From the NCBI GenBank assembly GCA_014898425.1, contig RCSZ01000001.1:992001-1056000 (forward strand): 64,000 nucleotides of DNA, read 5' to 3'. The DNA comes from Botryotinia globosa (Eukaryota; Ascomycota; Leotiomycetes; Helotiales; Sclerotiniaceae). This document shows positions 48,541-60,976 of this stretch, in pieces. The first letter of the stretch is position 1. Every line of letters starts with the position of its first letter. The position numbers were made by a program, and so were the translations under genes. The notes below the pieces were generated by a model. It ran no database searches. It saw only the letters and a list, made by a program, of their open reading frames with translations, and was not told the origin of the DNA.

Positions 48541-50410
48541 ACAATTTTAAGTAGTCTTAGGCATGGGATGGAATGATACCTGGCGTTGATGGATTTGATC
48601 AAGTTTGGGAGACATGAGTTGCCCCTCACCGATAGTTGATGCACAGTTTGAGCATCGTCATGTGGCAGAGAACTGCGGCTTTACTTTACCATCACAAGGA
48701 TTCCGGAGTCAACGGTTATACGCGGCTTCTAATATAATTGCAATAAACACATAGGCCCTCTGACCAATCGATACGTTGATGCCGGTGCTTGAAATACTTA
48801 TTCCTTGACTATTGTGAAGATTAGCCACATCGAGGACGTGTGTGGACGGCAAATTTTGTATTGTGTTGGTGACTTTTTGGGGACTATGCAAGAACATGCA
48901 TTCTCACAACATCATGTATCTCACTTGCGGAATCATTGTGTGCTTCTTTGATAGTAAGTTCTTTAATGGTACTTGTTAGGCAGTCTCAGTCGCGCGGCGC
49001 AGTTGAGACTTTTGCCATTGCTCGAGCATGGTTATACTTCTTGACTGGTAATATATTCAATCACTGGCATTTGTATTCTACAAATTTCTTTTGAACGTGC
49101 GTCTGTGGCAAAGAATGGATAGCTTCTCGCCCAGCATTCAAATGGTTCCGTACGAAGTTCGAACACACATTATAAGAAGTAGATTGAATACCTGTCACAT
49201 ATGCAAACCCGTTCAGAATTACACACCCGAACCGAAACCTACATCATATCCGTTACTTTGTAAAGTCCACCGATCATCATGGCTTAATTAAAGCCTGTGC
49301 ACCATTATTGATATCCCTATGCCAATCTGAGAATCGAATGATCTCTTCTGCTGTGCCTCGCAGTGCCTAGCACGAGATTTGCAAGATTGATTGGTACATT
49401 GAAGCACAAAGCATTGCACATGTTGTTTGAAAGCCTTTGCACGAGAGGGGAGATATAAAGGGGAGGGGAGGGGATTCCGATTCTCTCTCTTGCAAAGGCC
49501 TCGGAATTTCCTGATAGTATGCTATCGATATAATACATGGTACAATGTGATTGTATAATATCGATATAATGAATGTATGGAGCAATATGATTGTGTGCTA
49601 GGTGCCGATTACAATACACAGAACTATTTTTGTATCCCTACAAGTATAGTTGATCAAATAATCTAGTATTTATACCAGTAGAATCCATGAGTTGCGGTTT
49701 TCCGGTATTCAAAAACTTTGTCACAAGGATTCGATTTTCTCGCAGTCTCTACGATAAAACACTATGAATAACAATTCGGCGATGGAATCACCAGAAGCAT
49801 CCAATATTTACCCCCACCCCAGACAGTTTTTCTCTGGCGATGCGTAATTTTAGATTCCCTACGAGTACATACATACATACATGCATACATATACATATAC
49901 ATACCTCCTTCCTGAAAAGCCATCGTTGTGAGAGTGATGATACACATGTCAAATCTTTTAGTTGCAGATAGTTGATACCCGGTCAGCACGATGCGACGCT
50001 CTATGTACAGTACTTAACTCGGCACCCTTCCCTCGGATACGTACCGATGCCTCGGGGTTGGCGAGCTCATAATATGTATATATGTATAGATTAGATGATC
50101 GATGCATGCATCAATATGTACTCTGTAGAGAAATAGTAAGGATATACTTGTGTAACTTTGTTTCTACTCGGGGGAGGTAGAAAGGGGAAATGAAATGGTA
50201 TGCAGCTTATGAAACTGTGATACATGATACATGATACATGATACATGATACCGGGTCGTGGCACGGAGGCACATGAAAGGACCATGATGCCCGTACATGG
50301 AAACATAAGACCACTTTTTGAGTGGAGGTTCTCGGGGTCACACGGCAGCCGTTGGAGATGAGGGGAAATTCCATCTGGAAATAAAGTTGTTGGGTTGCAC
50401 GGGGTAGACG

Positions 50411-50537
50411 GTGGGATGGGGGGATGGGGGGATGGGGGGATGGGGGGATGGAGGGATGGAGGGATGGAGGGATGGAGGGATGGAGGGTTGGAGGGTTGGA
50501 GGGTTGGAGGGTTGGAGGGTTGGAGGGTTGGAGGGGG
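50411..50537 (+). repeat. GGGGGGAT / GGAGGGAT / GGAGGGTT minisatellite
   Basis: Three successive blocks of an 8-base unit, changing from GGGGGGAT through GGAGGGAT to GGAGGGTT. The plus strand is G-rich enough to form quadruplexes. Confidence 0.92.
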
Positions 50538-53142
50538 CAAAGGTGTGATTTCATTGGATGTCATGGTGAAGGAGATAAAGTCCGGATCAATTAGAAGACA
50601 AGAAAGATTCATCGTGTCTAGATACCTCGCTACGGTAATGTATCAAGTAAATCAGAACAGAACAGCAAGTAGATGACGGGATGAGAAACTACTGTAGGTA
50701 AATGCTGTCAAAGTATCTTAGCGATGTTGCAACTTGCTACTCCGTACACATACATCCCTGAATTGCTAGAATTCGGATTTCTGCAGCATCTCCGAAGAAC
50801 TACCTACAGTAGTCTGTCTAATTGATCATCTAATTGATCATCGGATGTGCTTCCGTTTGTTTATTATGTATTAATTTGCCGCATTTATTCCTTTCAAGGG
50901 GTCAAGAATCACCAAACGAGATATAAATTCTCAAGCACGAGTCACGAGTAACAACGTCACATATTCCTGTCAGCTAGTCCGATAAACCCCACAGCGACTT
51001 ACTCAGTTGCGGACAGGACACTTGGGCCAGCTCTAGGCTTTGCTTTAGCTTGTCCAGGTGTATTGATAGGTAATCGTCTGTAGGTACTGTACTGACTTTC
51101 CATCTCACGAATTTCCAATAAATGCAAGAACGTTCCGTTGGGTATAATGTTCAAGTGGTGCTTAATAGCGCTTAATTATCGTATGGAGAATCTCTCTTCT
51201 ATAAGTTCTAATAAGCCTTTAGTCAGGAGGACGCAATAATTCACACCCTTCACATTTAGCCAAACAGGATGATGTAAGGCACCTTGTCACCTATCCTCGT
51301 CGTGCCACTCTGATCAGACCTATCGTACATTACGGCACATAGTATCTATTACTAAACCCTGATCCTGATGCTTGCATCTACGGTACTTTACCAAACCAAC
51401 GGTAAACATCTTCCTGGCACCTTCGTGACCCATACCAATCGGACTCTCCTATTCGTGTTAGCATCTCATCATCCTTGACAGGTGAGCATGGGGTAGAAAG
51501 AATTGTACAGTATGCCGCGCTCATCAAGGTCTGATCACAAACGATCTTCGAGGGTAAAGGCGATCTGGATTTTGGAAGAGATACTCCGTAGGTACTGTAG
51601 AAGATTGACGTGGTAGCTTATGTAGCTGTATCTTTGGTTACATATCCATCTCTGTTGATTCCGCGATTTTATGTCGATGGCTCGATCAATATTACTTGGT
51701 ATACAATACTAAGTCATCCTTCACGGTACTTGGTGAGATCCAGGTGGAAGCGAGCAGGAACCAACCAGGAGAGGCATCTACGATATATTCAAGCAACAAA
51801 CATAAATCAGTGATACGAGGGGTCTTGAAAAATGATGCGTAAATGATTTTGGGGGGAGAGGCTTCGTACCTATCATTTCTCAGCATGGCGTATTGTTGTA
51901 TGCAACCTAAACTCCTGCCGCTTCACTGCCGCAGCACATGTCTCTTTTAAGACGGCCCAGCTGCTCCCAGATTCCCAATTCCCAATTCCCAATTCCCAAA
52001 CTGTCAAACGCTCGTGCATATGCTGGGTGGCACATTTTCTATATCTTGCAAGTTGGCACCTCCTACCATGATCCATCACATCACCCGAATAGATCTGTCT
52101 ATACAGTATGAATTCCAACTTTTAGGAATTCATGCTGAGGGGTGCCAAGCATGCATGTACGCCGCCACCGAGACAAGCGATAACCTACTCTTACCTACCA
52201 GACGAGTTTCATTGGGGTAAGTCGGATTAAAATTTGTGACGGCTGCACTGTAACACAACTAACTCATCATCAACCCAGCAATTTGGGCTTTGGTGCCTTG
52301 GGGGTTGTTCCCATCGGATTTTCCTCCTTTAAAACCTGCTGGGGTGGAAGGGAATTTGATGATATGACATGATCATGTAGAGTAACGAGAATCCAATGAT
52401 ATGATACTTAAGTGATTGTTGAGGGGAAAGTCCGGTTAGATTCATTCGATCATGTTATGTGATTGGTGATCATGTAACTATCCAATCGAATTTACAATCT
52501 TACTTACCTTATCTTACCATATAGCTGAATTGTTCTAATGTTGATGGGTTTCCATTCACCTCGGATCAGATTTGTATGAATATCCATCCACGATGTGGTG
52601 TATAAGAATTGCGTAGAAGTTGGAACATTGCTCGTCAAGTGGTTCCCCTAAATCGATCCTTCATCAGTGCCTGTACCTAAGGCACCTACCTACCTACCTA
52701 GTTGAGTGATTTGTTTGTGCTGGCTGATGATTAAGATGTACGAAATACGAAGGACGAAAGCCAGATAGGTAGGTAGATATGTACAAATAAACACCGCTGC
52801 AAGTTTTCAACCGCAGCAACTTAGGTTCCGGGAGATCAACGAGTTACCAAACTCAAATTGAACATCTACTTTACGGTGGTAGGAATGAAGGGGCGTGAGT
52901 AAGCATTTCCAGAATCCAATCCATACGATATATCATATCATTCATATGCGATTGTGTATTTTCATTCCAAGCTTTTCTTTCTACCCGCTGTCAAATTGGA
53001 GTGACTAGTTCTAGATTAACTACCTACCTAGCTAGTGAGGCAGTGAGTGGATCGTGGGCATTAAGTAGTGGGCGCTGGGCAGTAAGTAGCGGGCACTCAC
53101 TCACTCACCTCACTCCATCAGTCCTAGGTAATTAATTACTCC

Positions 53143-53195
53143 ATCAGACCTAATCACTCCATCAGACCTAATTACTCCATCAGTCCTAATTACCC
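53143..53195. repeat. 18-bp minisatellite (ACTCCATCAGACCTAATT-like)
   Basis: About three copies of an 18-base unit with few changes (AGACC/AGTCC, AATC/AATT); a further partial copy precedes it near 53115. Confidence 0.85.
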
Positions 53196-53290
53196 CTTCA
53201 TCTGCCGACAGCCCCTCAAAGACCCCCAAGCATGTTGTAAGACACAACAGAACAATTACTAGCTAGGTATCTGATGCCATCCACCTATTA

Positions 53291-53750
<460 letters not shown>

Positions 53751-54168
53751 CATACACACCTACCTACCTACATACATCAATTTTAGCGTGCAACGCTGCA
53801 CTGAGCTAGGAGGTGTCCTATCGTGGTTCCGCGCTTTTAAGATTATCCTTTGACAACCAGGATCATCTTCAAGGTTATTCCTTTTAACCAAAAACCTTCA
53901 GACGGACTTTTCGCTACCGAATTATTTGAAGCTACAGTACATCCATTGTCATCACCATCTTATAGAAGTACATATCTAAACCGTTTACCTCGTCTATCAT
54001 TCATATCATTCATATATACATGCACATTTATACCGTCACATACCCGTTTCTTCTCTCACATCTATACCGCTTCATAAAGAATTTAGGATACGCAAATATT
54101 GAGCAAGGTCGATTAATTAAGGGCTAGGCTGTCATTGACGACGGCCAAATCAAATTTATATATTAATC

Positions 54169-55934
54169 ATGAATACTACAGCATATGCTTCACCACCTCG
54201 CGATATGCATCCTCGATCAACCATGCCAAGTCTTCACGATACAACATATCGACCTGGTCCACCTCATCAGGGAGCTCCATACTCCATGCCACAAACAATG
54301 CCATCTCAACATTCGACCATTTCGGCCTACGAACAATACAACAATTCTCTGCCTGTTTCTCGTCCTCCTCCAGAACATTTGCCATCCTCCGAGGCTGTGT
54401 CGTCATTTTCTATTGGGCTCCCAGGTCAAGAACCATCCCCTCGGTCTATTACTGTAGATGGGAGAAAATATACGTACGTTTTTTGATTTTGCATCGAATT
54501 CTCCCCCTCATTTTGGTCAGGGGTGGCATATTACACTTCGATTATGCTATCGGGGCGAGCGTCGCTGATTGATTTTCTAGTTTGGAAGTTCAACAACAAC
54601 CAAAACGAGCTCGAATGTGTGGATTTGGAGACAAGGTAAGGACCAAAGAATTTCATGAGAATTCATCCTCTCGTGTGGTCTTCTTCTCGATCATAATTGA
54701 CCATATTTAGGATCGTCGGCCTATCACTCCTCCTCCATGCGTCAAACTAAGTATAACAGAGATTGCCACTGGGAAAGAGGTGGACGTCAAGTGAGTTCCA
54801 ACACCATACATCTATACACCCATTCTAATGTCTAAATAGCAACATCGAACATGGAATGTTTGTGCTCAACGTAGACTTATGGTCAGCGGATGGCGATCGA
54901 CCAGTCAATCTTGTCCGCCACTCGCAAACTTCTCCATCCATCTCAGCCACAGTTCCAGTATCTTATACACAAATACAAGGAGGTGCAGCTGCATACTCGA
55001 GCCTACTTCCCGGACAAAGTCAACGAGAGCCCACCAGCCCAACATATGGTAGTGCGCCACCTTACCAGGGAGCTGGTTTCAGTCCGTTTCCAGGCCCTCC
55101 ACAAGTGAGCGCATACTCACAGCAACAACCCGGACAACAGTCGGGGTACGGTGGAAATCCCAACTACCCACCTTCAAATGGATACCAAGTACAACCTCAA
55201 CAGTCAAACTATTATTATCCCCAACGTATGAACCCCTTGCTGAATTTGATGACGACGAATGTAAAATATGGTGCTGATCAACTTTTCATAGCATCTCAAT
55301 CCGTCCCAAGCCACAATAATCAAGATCCTTACCCCTCTCGTCCTTTCACCCCACAAGATATCGGATTAGGCCGCATACCCATAAGCCAGACAAATCCCCC
55401 ACAAGGAATGTTCACACGAAATCTTATTGGCAGTCTGTCGGCTTCTGCATTTCGTCTTACAGACCCGGATGACCGAATCGGGATCTGGTTCGTGCTTCAA
55501 GACCTTTCCGTCCGAACCGAAGGTGATTTCCGGTAAGCTATCAATCTACCTAGTCATTGCTTAGTACGTCCTGTACTAATACTAAAGCAGCCTTCGATTT
55601 TCATTCGTCAATGTTGGTGTTCCTTCAGCACCACAAAACAACGCCAACTCATCGTGTTCCGTCAACACTGGAAAGGCCCCTGTTCTTGCCTCATGTTTCT
55701 CAGAGGTGTTTAAAGTTTACTCGGCAAAGAAATTCCCTGGTGTGGTAGAAAGTACAGCATTAAGTAAATGCTTTGCTACACAAGGTACGACCATACCCCT
55801 CTTTCTGACCGCTCGAAGAATTGCTTCTAATGACATGAAAAGGTATCAAAATCCCAATCCGAAAGGATGGAAAGGATGGACCAGGAAAGGGAGGAAAAGA
55901 CGGCAGCCGAGGCGATGACGACGATGACTATTAG
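54169..55934 (+). CDS. velB: velvet family regulator VelB
   Basis: Seven exons (54169-54473, 54581-54635, 54711-54790, 54840-55225, 55292-55532, 55591-55784, 55843-55934) encode 450 aa. VelB is a fungal transcription regulator that pairs with VeA or VosA to control development and secondary metabolism. The velvet domain starts near residue 100 (RKYTLEVQQQPKRARMCGFGDKDRRPITPPPC). As is typical of VelB, it is interrupted by a long Gln/Pro/Tyr/Gly-rich insert after VDLWSADGDRPVNLVRHS. It resumes at GMFTRNLIGSLSASAFRLTDPDDRIGIWFVLQDLSVRTEGDFRLRFSFVNVG and ends IKIPIRKDGKDGPGKGGKDG plus an acidic tail. The 66-nt intron at 55226-55291 inside the insert is stop-free, so its status as intron rests on its GTATGA, GCTGATC and CATAG signals. 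Otherwise all junctions are firm. Confidence 0.93.
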
Positions 55935-57177
55935 AAGTCCACCTCCGTCTGGACTTACGCCTTCTCGACATAACTTTTCTTCAAAAACTACGCGCACATA
56001 CCACATCATTTCCTGAAGCCAATCGAAGCACCGTGCACTATTTATTCCCAGACTTCTACTATTATTACAGCTCCGTTTGTTCAAATTCAGGTTTCCCAGC
56101 GCATGTTTGTTCTTGATCTGATTTCTAGAATATGAGCCGAGATCAGAAGAGAAAAGAAGGACAAAAAGAAATTACCATCAGGCGTTACGTTTCATGGCAG
56201 ACATACATATCCGTTTTCCGTATTGTGTTGTGTTTTTCTGCTTGAAAAGACTCGAAACGGCTTGGATACAGGGACGGAGTACGGCGTGGCGATACAGGCA
56301 TGGGTTTTGTTTGGACGTTGGTCGATTTATAGCTGGAATCCAACTTGTCCAAGCTTCGGAGAGAAGTGAAGGAGTTGGTATACCTAGGTACGGCTCAGTA
56401 GGGAAATCTTGATGTATAGAACAGCCATTATGGTATATTACATATTCACTTTGTACAATCCCAGACGTATCTATGCATACCTACCTAGGTACTCATGCAA
56501 TTGACGATGACTTCCGAAGTCTTGAAGTTCTGAAAGGTCATGATAATTGATTGAATAGTTTTTCGTACCTATCCTCTACCCTGATCAGGACGACGCGACA
56601 GTGAGCTAATCGCTCTTTGTTAAATTTCGCCCATCTTCCTTTGAGCTAGCCATACGAGGGGTTAAGAGGGAGAGGGGAGAAATCGATCGATCGACTAACT
56701 AGATATCATCTAATATCACTGGTTTGAACAAGTTTAATGCTGAACCCTAAAAGGAGCGAGCATCCACACAAATCAACGCGTTTATAAAGCATGGGCAGTA
56801 ATAAAGTGCAGGGGAGAATGGAAGCTAACACGATGCTCAATCGCCAGACGAGGGACGTTGATTCTTCCAGATGAGTGTTGGAAACGGTTCACAAATCGAG
56901 GAGCTCATAGTTGGGGAGTTTGATGATCTTAGTATAAGTGGTATATATATATATGTTGGTTGGGATTTCAATCTTTGCAACCTTTCCTAGAAATAGCCAG
57001 CTATATCCTACATTCAGTTGATTCATGCGCTCACTCTCTTCTGGTATCATGTCAAGTATCTGTAGATGCATGCTCCTATTCACCGAAAGATGCAGACTCT
57101 ACTACAGTACGCCCATTCATATTAAATAGTATAATCGACTCCAGTCTACTTATCCGGGTGCATGAAAGTCTCACATC
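55935..57177. other. convergent region between velB and ERD1
   Basis: About 1.2 kb between convergent stops, presumably with both 3' UTRs. Short frames only. Confidence 0.55.
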
Positions 57178-58538
57178 TTAATCACTATAGTCATCCTCAT
57201 CCCTATAATCGCCTAACAGAACATCGTCCACTCCTGGGCCACCCAGCAGACCATTTGCATTACCCTTTTCCTTTTCTCGTCCCCATTCCGTCTCCACTCG
57301 AAGGAATATCCACATCCATCTCCTAGCGACTTCCAATACCTCTAATAAGAAAATGCCGCTTTCAAAATCGGCAAAGTGGTCAAGATGAGGAGAGAGTTTG
57401 AGAGACCATGTGAAACGGAGGAGGAAATCAAAAAGGATGGCGATGTAGTAGAGCTCTTGTGTAGGGAGATATAGGCGAGGTCGAAGGGGGTAGGAGGCTG
57501 TGTTTTTCGATGACGGAGTCAGGAGAGTGAGGTCCCAGTCTTTAGTCACATCCCAGTAGAAAGAGTATAGAGAGTTGATGAGTACGCTTAGTAGCCAGAA
57601 TCGATAGAGTGTTGTTGTGGTGATGTTTATCGAGGTTTCATTTACGGAGAGGTTTCGCTGCATAGCGGAGAATACAATCACAGGAAATGCCGTGGAATAC
57701 TTGAGCGCATTGGCTAAGTGTTGACCACCCCATCCAGCAGTAGATGACCGTGAATTCTTAACTCGAAGGTATTCGATTATGCATTGTCGGAAACGAATAA
57801 GTGAAGGTATCGCGATCATAATCGGGACGAGATATTGTCCACCACAACCACGATCAGGCCGAGAAGTTGCGCTGCCAGAAGGGGTGAAGAACATGCAAAA
57901 GGAGACAAAAAGGTCGGCTATAATTTTCGCATAGGAGGTGAGAACATCAGCCAGGAGGATGTCGCCGAACTTGCCTTCATTAGGAAGAGCGAGACCGCCA
58001 ATTGAAACACGCTTGAGGGCGGAGAGAAAATGAAGACGACCAGAGTAAGATGCGCGGCGTAAAGGAACCAGAAATGCGAGGAAGAGAAGGCAAATGTAAG
58101 TTATCGGAAGAAAGTCGTAGTAGATTACTAGAGCTGGGTCGCGGTGGGACAGTGCCCAGAAAAGGAGGATTGAGAGGACAAGGGGGAGTGTGAGATAAGT
58201 AGCAAGTCGATACGCAGACAAATGATGCGGAGGATCAGTTCGTGGAGAAGCTCGTTGTGGGTATTGGATGAGTGAGGGAACATTCTGCAAGGCACTTGGG
58301 TTAGAGTCTTCTGGGACTTCGAGTGAAATGAAGATTTACAATTTTAACAATTGAAAGATAATGAAGATTTGCGCCCCAAGCCCAGACTCCTATTGAATGT
58401 CAGTAAATGGGCTTCAGGAATATACTTGATAGAGAAGTACTACATGCCTAATACAATGATCAATGCAACTCTATAGGGTAAGGGAAGAGTGCGACTGAAA
58501 GAGTCGAGCTCATTCTCAACAGCAGGGTCTCCATCCAT
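57178..58538 (-). CDS. ERD1: ERD1-like EXS-domain protein (ER protein retention)
   Basis: Exons 58538-58448, 58389-58340 and 58284-57178 encode 415 aa. Erd1 is a multi-pass Golgi membrane protein needed for retrieval of luminal ER proteins and recycling of Golgi glycosyltransferases and phosphate. The N-terminus leads into RVALIIVLGVWAWGANLHYL, then several hydrophobic helices (LATYLTLPLVLSILLFWAL; ITYICLLFLAFLVPL). The EXS domain follows with FGDILLADVLTSYAKI, RFRQCIIEYL, HLANALKYSTAFPVIVF and SFYWDVTKDWDLTLL. The C-terminus has the family's FLLEVLEVARRWMWIFLRVETEW and an acidic end. Intron 1 (58 nt) appears to begin with GC rather than GT; only that junction keeps phase and rebuilds VLGVWAWGANLHYL. 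The gene is divergent from PEX10 over 382 bp. Confidence 0.92.
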
Positions 58539-58920
58539 TCTACCGCCTATTGCAATACCACATCTGCCACACTAAGCTGATAATGAATGACTGAAGTGAG
58601 ATGTAAAGAAGTGAATTGGGTATAAGTGCAAACAACACAACAATACTGGGTAGCTTATTAGAAAGGGAGACGTTTTCATATGAATATCCCAAATTAATCT
58701 GATACGTAAGGAAGCCACATGGAAATTAGATAAGAGCTGGAGTACCTAGGTAGCCTCGAGCTATCTTAGCCACATTTGTGGCACAAGGCTGAGAAAATGG
58801 CGGAAAGCTCGACCTCGGCTCTAAGCTCTTGATTCATTGACACATTCCTCACGCAACCTTTGTGAAACCTATCAACTTCAACTTTATAATAATATTTCTC
58901 TTTAAAATCTAATACATATA
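58539..58920. promoter_or_regulatory. shared divergent promoter of ERD1 and PEX10
   Basis: The 382 bases between the two divergent start codons must carry both promoters. The PEX10 leader is AT-rich just upstream of its ATG; no specific regulator site was assigned. Confidence 0.6.
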
Positions 58921-60030
58921 ATGACAGATCATATATCTGAGATATCCCCCTCGGATGTCAAGGGTCCATCCTATCAGTACCCATTCGCAGCAGCACCAGA
59001 CATAATTCGATCACATCAAAAAGATGCATATTTTGAAGGAGTTCTCCTGAACCATCTTTCAAATCTCCTGCGCCGGTTGTATGGAGCAAGATTTCTTCAC
59101 ACTTATACCAATGAAGCGCGAACATTTTCAGAATTACTCTATCTCGGCCTCACGACCTTCATTGGCAACCGGACATTAGGAGAGGAGTACTGTGACATTG
59201 TTCAGATTGAAGACGATACTCTAAGACTTCCCGACATTTCTCGACGCGCAGGCTATATTTTGAGTTCAATACTTCTTCCATATTCTCTTACCAAGATCCT
59301 TCCATCATTTCGAACTCGCATTCGTAATAAGCTCGAAGCCAATCTCCGCAAGCTTACTCGAAAAGCACAAGAAAAGTCATACTCCTACAGATTTCAACAA
59401 TATATTCTTACCCATCTCTCAACAATCACGTCTCCCTCACCCGTTCACGCCCTTACTCTCACCGTCTTTTATTTCTCGGGGTCTTATTACCAACTGTCAA
59501 AACGCCTATTGGGACTACGTTATATCTTTACAAAGCGCATTGCTCCATCGGAGCAACGTGTAGGATATGAGGTCTTAGGTGTACTTCTCCTCCTTCAAAT
59601 GAGCGTGCAAACCTACCTCCACCTAAATAATACCTTCTCCACCGATGTTCCTTCCACTGCACCTGGAAGTTCCGCCATTCTATCTAATGGCGTAGAAATC
59701 TCCCTTGACTCCCCATCTTCTCCTAGCGATCTCCTCGCTTCATCCTCAGCTATACCCCATTCCTCCAGTTCTATTGGCAAAACTACAAATACACCTGTGC
59801 TAACAGGTGCACGATATGATCTGAGTGATGACAAGGTTATGGGATGGATAAAGGGGGAGCAAAATAGAAAATGTACCCTATGTTTGGAGGAATTGAAGGA
59901 TCCGAGTGTGTTGGGGTGTGGACATGTATTCTGTTGGAGTTGTATTGGAGATTGGGTCAGGGAGAAACCGGAATGTCCTTTATGTAGAAGAGAGGTTTTG
60001 ATTCAACATATCCTCCCATTGAGAGGATGA
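58921..60030 (+). CDS. PEX10: peroxisome biogenesis RING ubiquitin ligase PEX10
   Basis: A single uninterrupted exon of 369 aa, one of few intronless genes here. Pex10 with Pex2 and Pex12 forms the peroxisomal membrane ubiquitin ligase that recycles the import receptor Pex5. The N-terminal Pex2/Pex10/Pex12 domain (about 20-240) shows PDIIRSHQKDAYFEGVLLNHL, GARFLHTYTNEA, TLGEEYCDI and hydrophobic segments such as VGYEVLGVLLLLQMSVQTYL. A Ser/Thr/Pro-rich linker follows. The C-terminal RING (about 318-356) reads CTLCLEEL…GCGHVFCWSCIGDWVREKPECPLCRRE, with all C3HC4 ligands present. It ends QHILPLRG, close to the family's usual end. Confidence 0.97.
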   Translation: MTDHISEISPSDVKGPSYQYPFAAAPDIIRSHQKDAYFEGVLLNHLSNLLRRLYGARFLHTYTNEARTFSELLYLGLTTFIGNRTLGEEYCDIVQIEDDTLRLPDISRRAGYILSSILLPYSLTKILPSFRTRIRNKLEANLRKLTRKAQEKSYSYRFQQYILTHLSTITSPSPVHALTLTVFYFSGSYYQLSKRLLGLRYIFTKRIAPSEQRVGYEVLGVLLLLQMSVQTYLHLNNTFSTDVPSTAPGSSAILSNGVEISLDSPSSPSDLLASSSAIPHSSSSIGKTTNTPVLTGARYDLSDDKVMGWIKGEQNRKCTLCLEELKDPSVLGCGHVFCWSCIGDWVREKPECPLCRREVLIQHILPLRG

Positions 60031-60976
60031 AGGGGCGAGCAATTGGAATAGGAGTTCAAGCGAAATCCCGACACGGATATGATGTTATGAATAATTTGAG
60101 ATGGATGCATACAAGCATTATATAATTTAATATGGAAGTTATCTATCGGAGTAAGATGTTTAGTTCAATCTTTCAAATGGCGCATAATTAGATGCAGTTT
60201 TCTAAGAGAACAGACTGCGGTCCAATTCCCAAAATTTTCAAAGTTCTAAACCTGCAAATCGTTGGATAAAAAATCCATTTACTGTATCAAGTATATCAGC
60301 TTCCTCTATTATCTCAATCCTTGTTTCCATCAGAACTAAAAGACCCTCGTTTCCTGCCTGTAGGGGCGGATACATTAGCCGAAGCGTGCTCCCGATAAAA
60401 ATCAAGTATTGGAAGCAAACAGAAGCTGTACATGAAAGGGGTGATCATAATTAAGCCGTTTGCAAGTGTCGGAATCTGACAGGATACCAAGACGATGAAA
60501 TGCATCAACCCGAAGTGCCACAGCCACCTTGAAAAGAAAAACAGATACCATCACCAAGCATGATGGCATCACGCATAACATGCATGCGACCTGGCTACAG
60601 GCAGGCTGGGCTTCGATTAGCAGCAGGTGAATGAAAAGAAAGTTGATGCAAATCGGAAGATAGGGGGAGGATCCAGGGTGGTCCAATAATGACAATATCA
60701 GATCTCCAAACCAATTGAAACATTCAAGTCATTTGAGATATTGACCTTGATTAGAATATTTGACTATCTTCAAATGTTCATTTGCTTTTTGATGCTCGAA
60801 GTCCTGTATTGTTGGACGGCAGTTTGTGTTCTTGGATACCCTGGGAGAATCGGCGTTTGCATCTGATCGACCTATTTCTTTTAATGAGGGATAAATCCCT
60901 CTCATTCTTCCTTGCACGATATTCATCGACTCCTCAACTCACGGCCGAAGTCTAACGGTGTACTCAACCCACCAAA
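60031..60976. other. intergenic region between PEX10 and the SET gene
   Basis: About 950 bases on the plus-strand tandem; holds the PEX10 3' UTR and the promoter of the SET-domain gene. Minus-strand frames of 64-97 codons are unsupported. Confidence 0.55.

Noticed and set aside
50395..50676. 93-codon frame with GGWRDGG repeats
   Set aside because: Translation of the G-rich minisatellite; no coding evidence.
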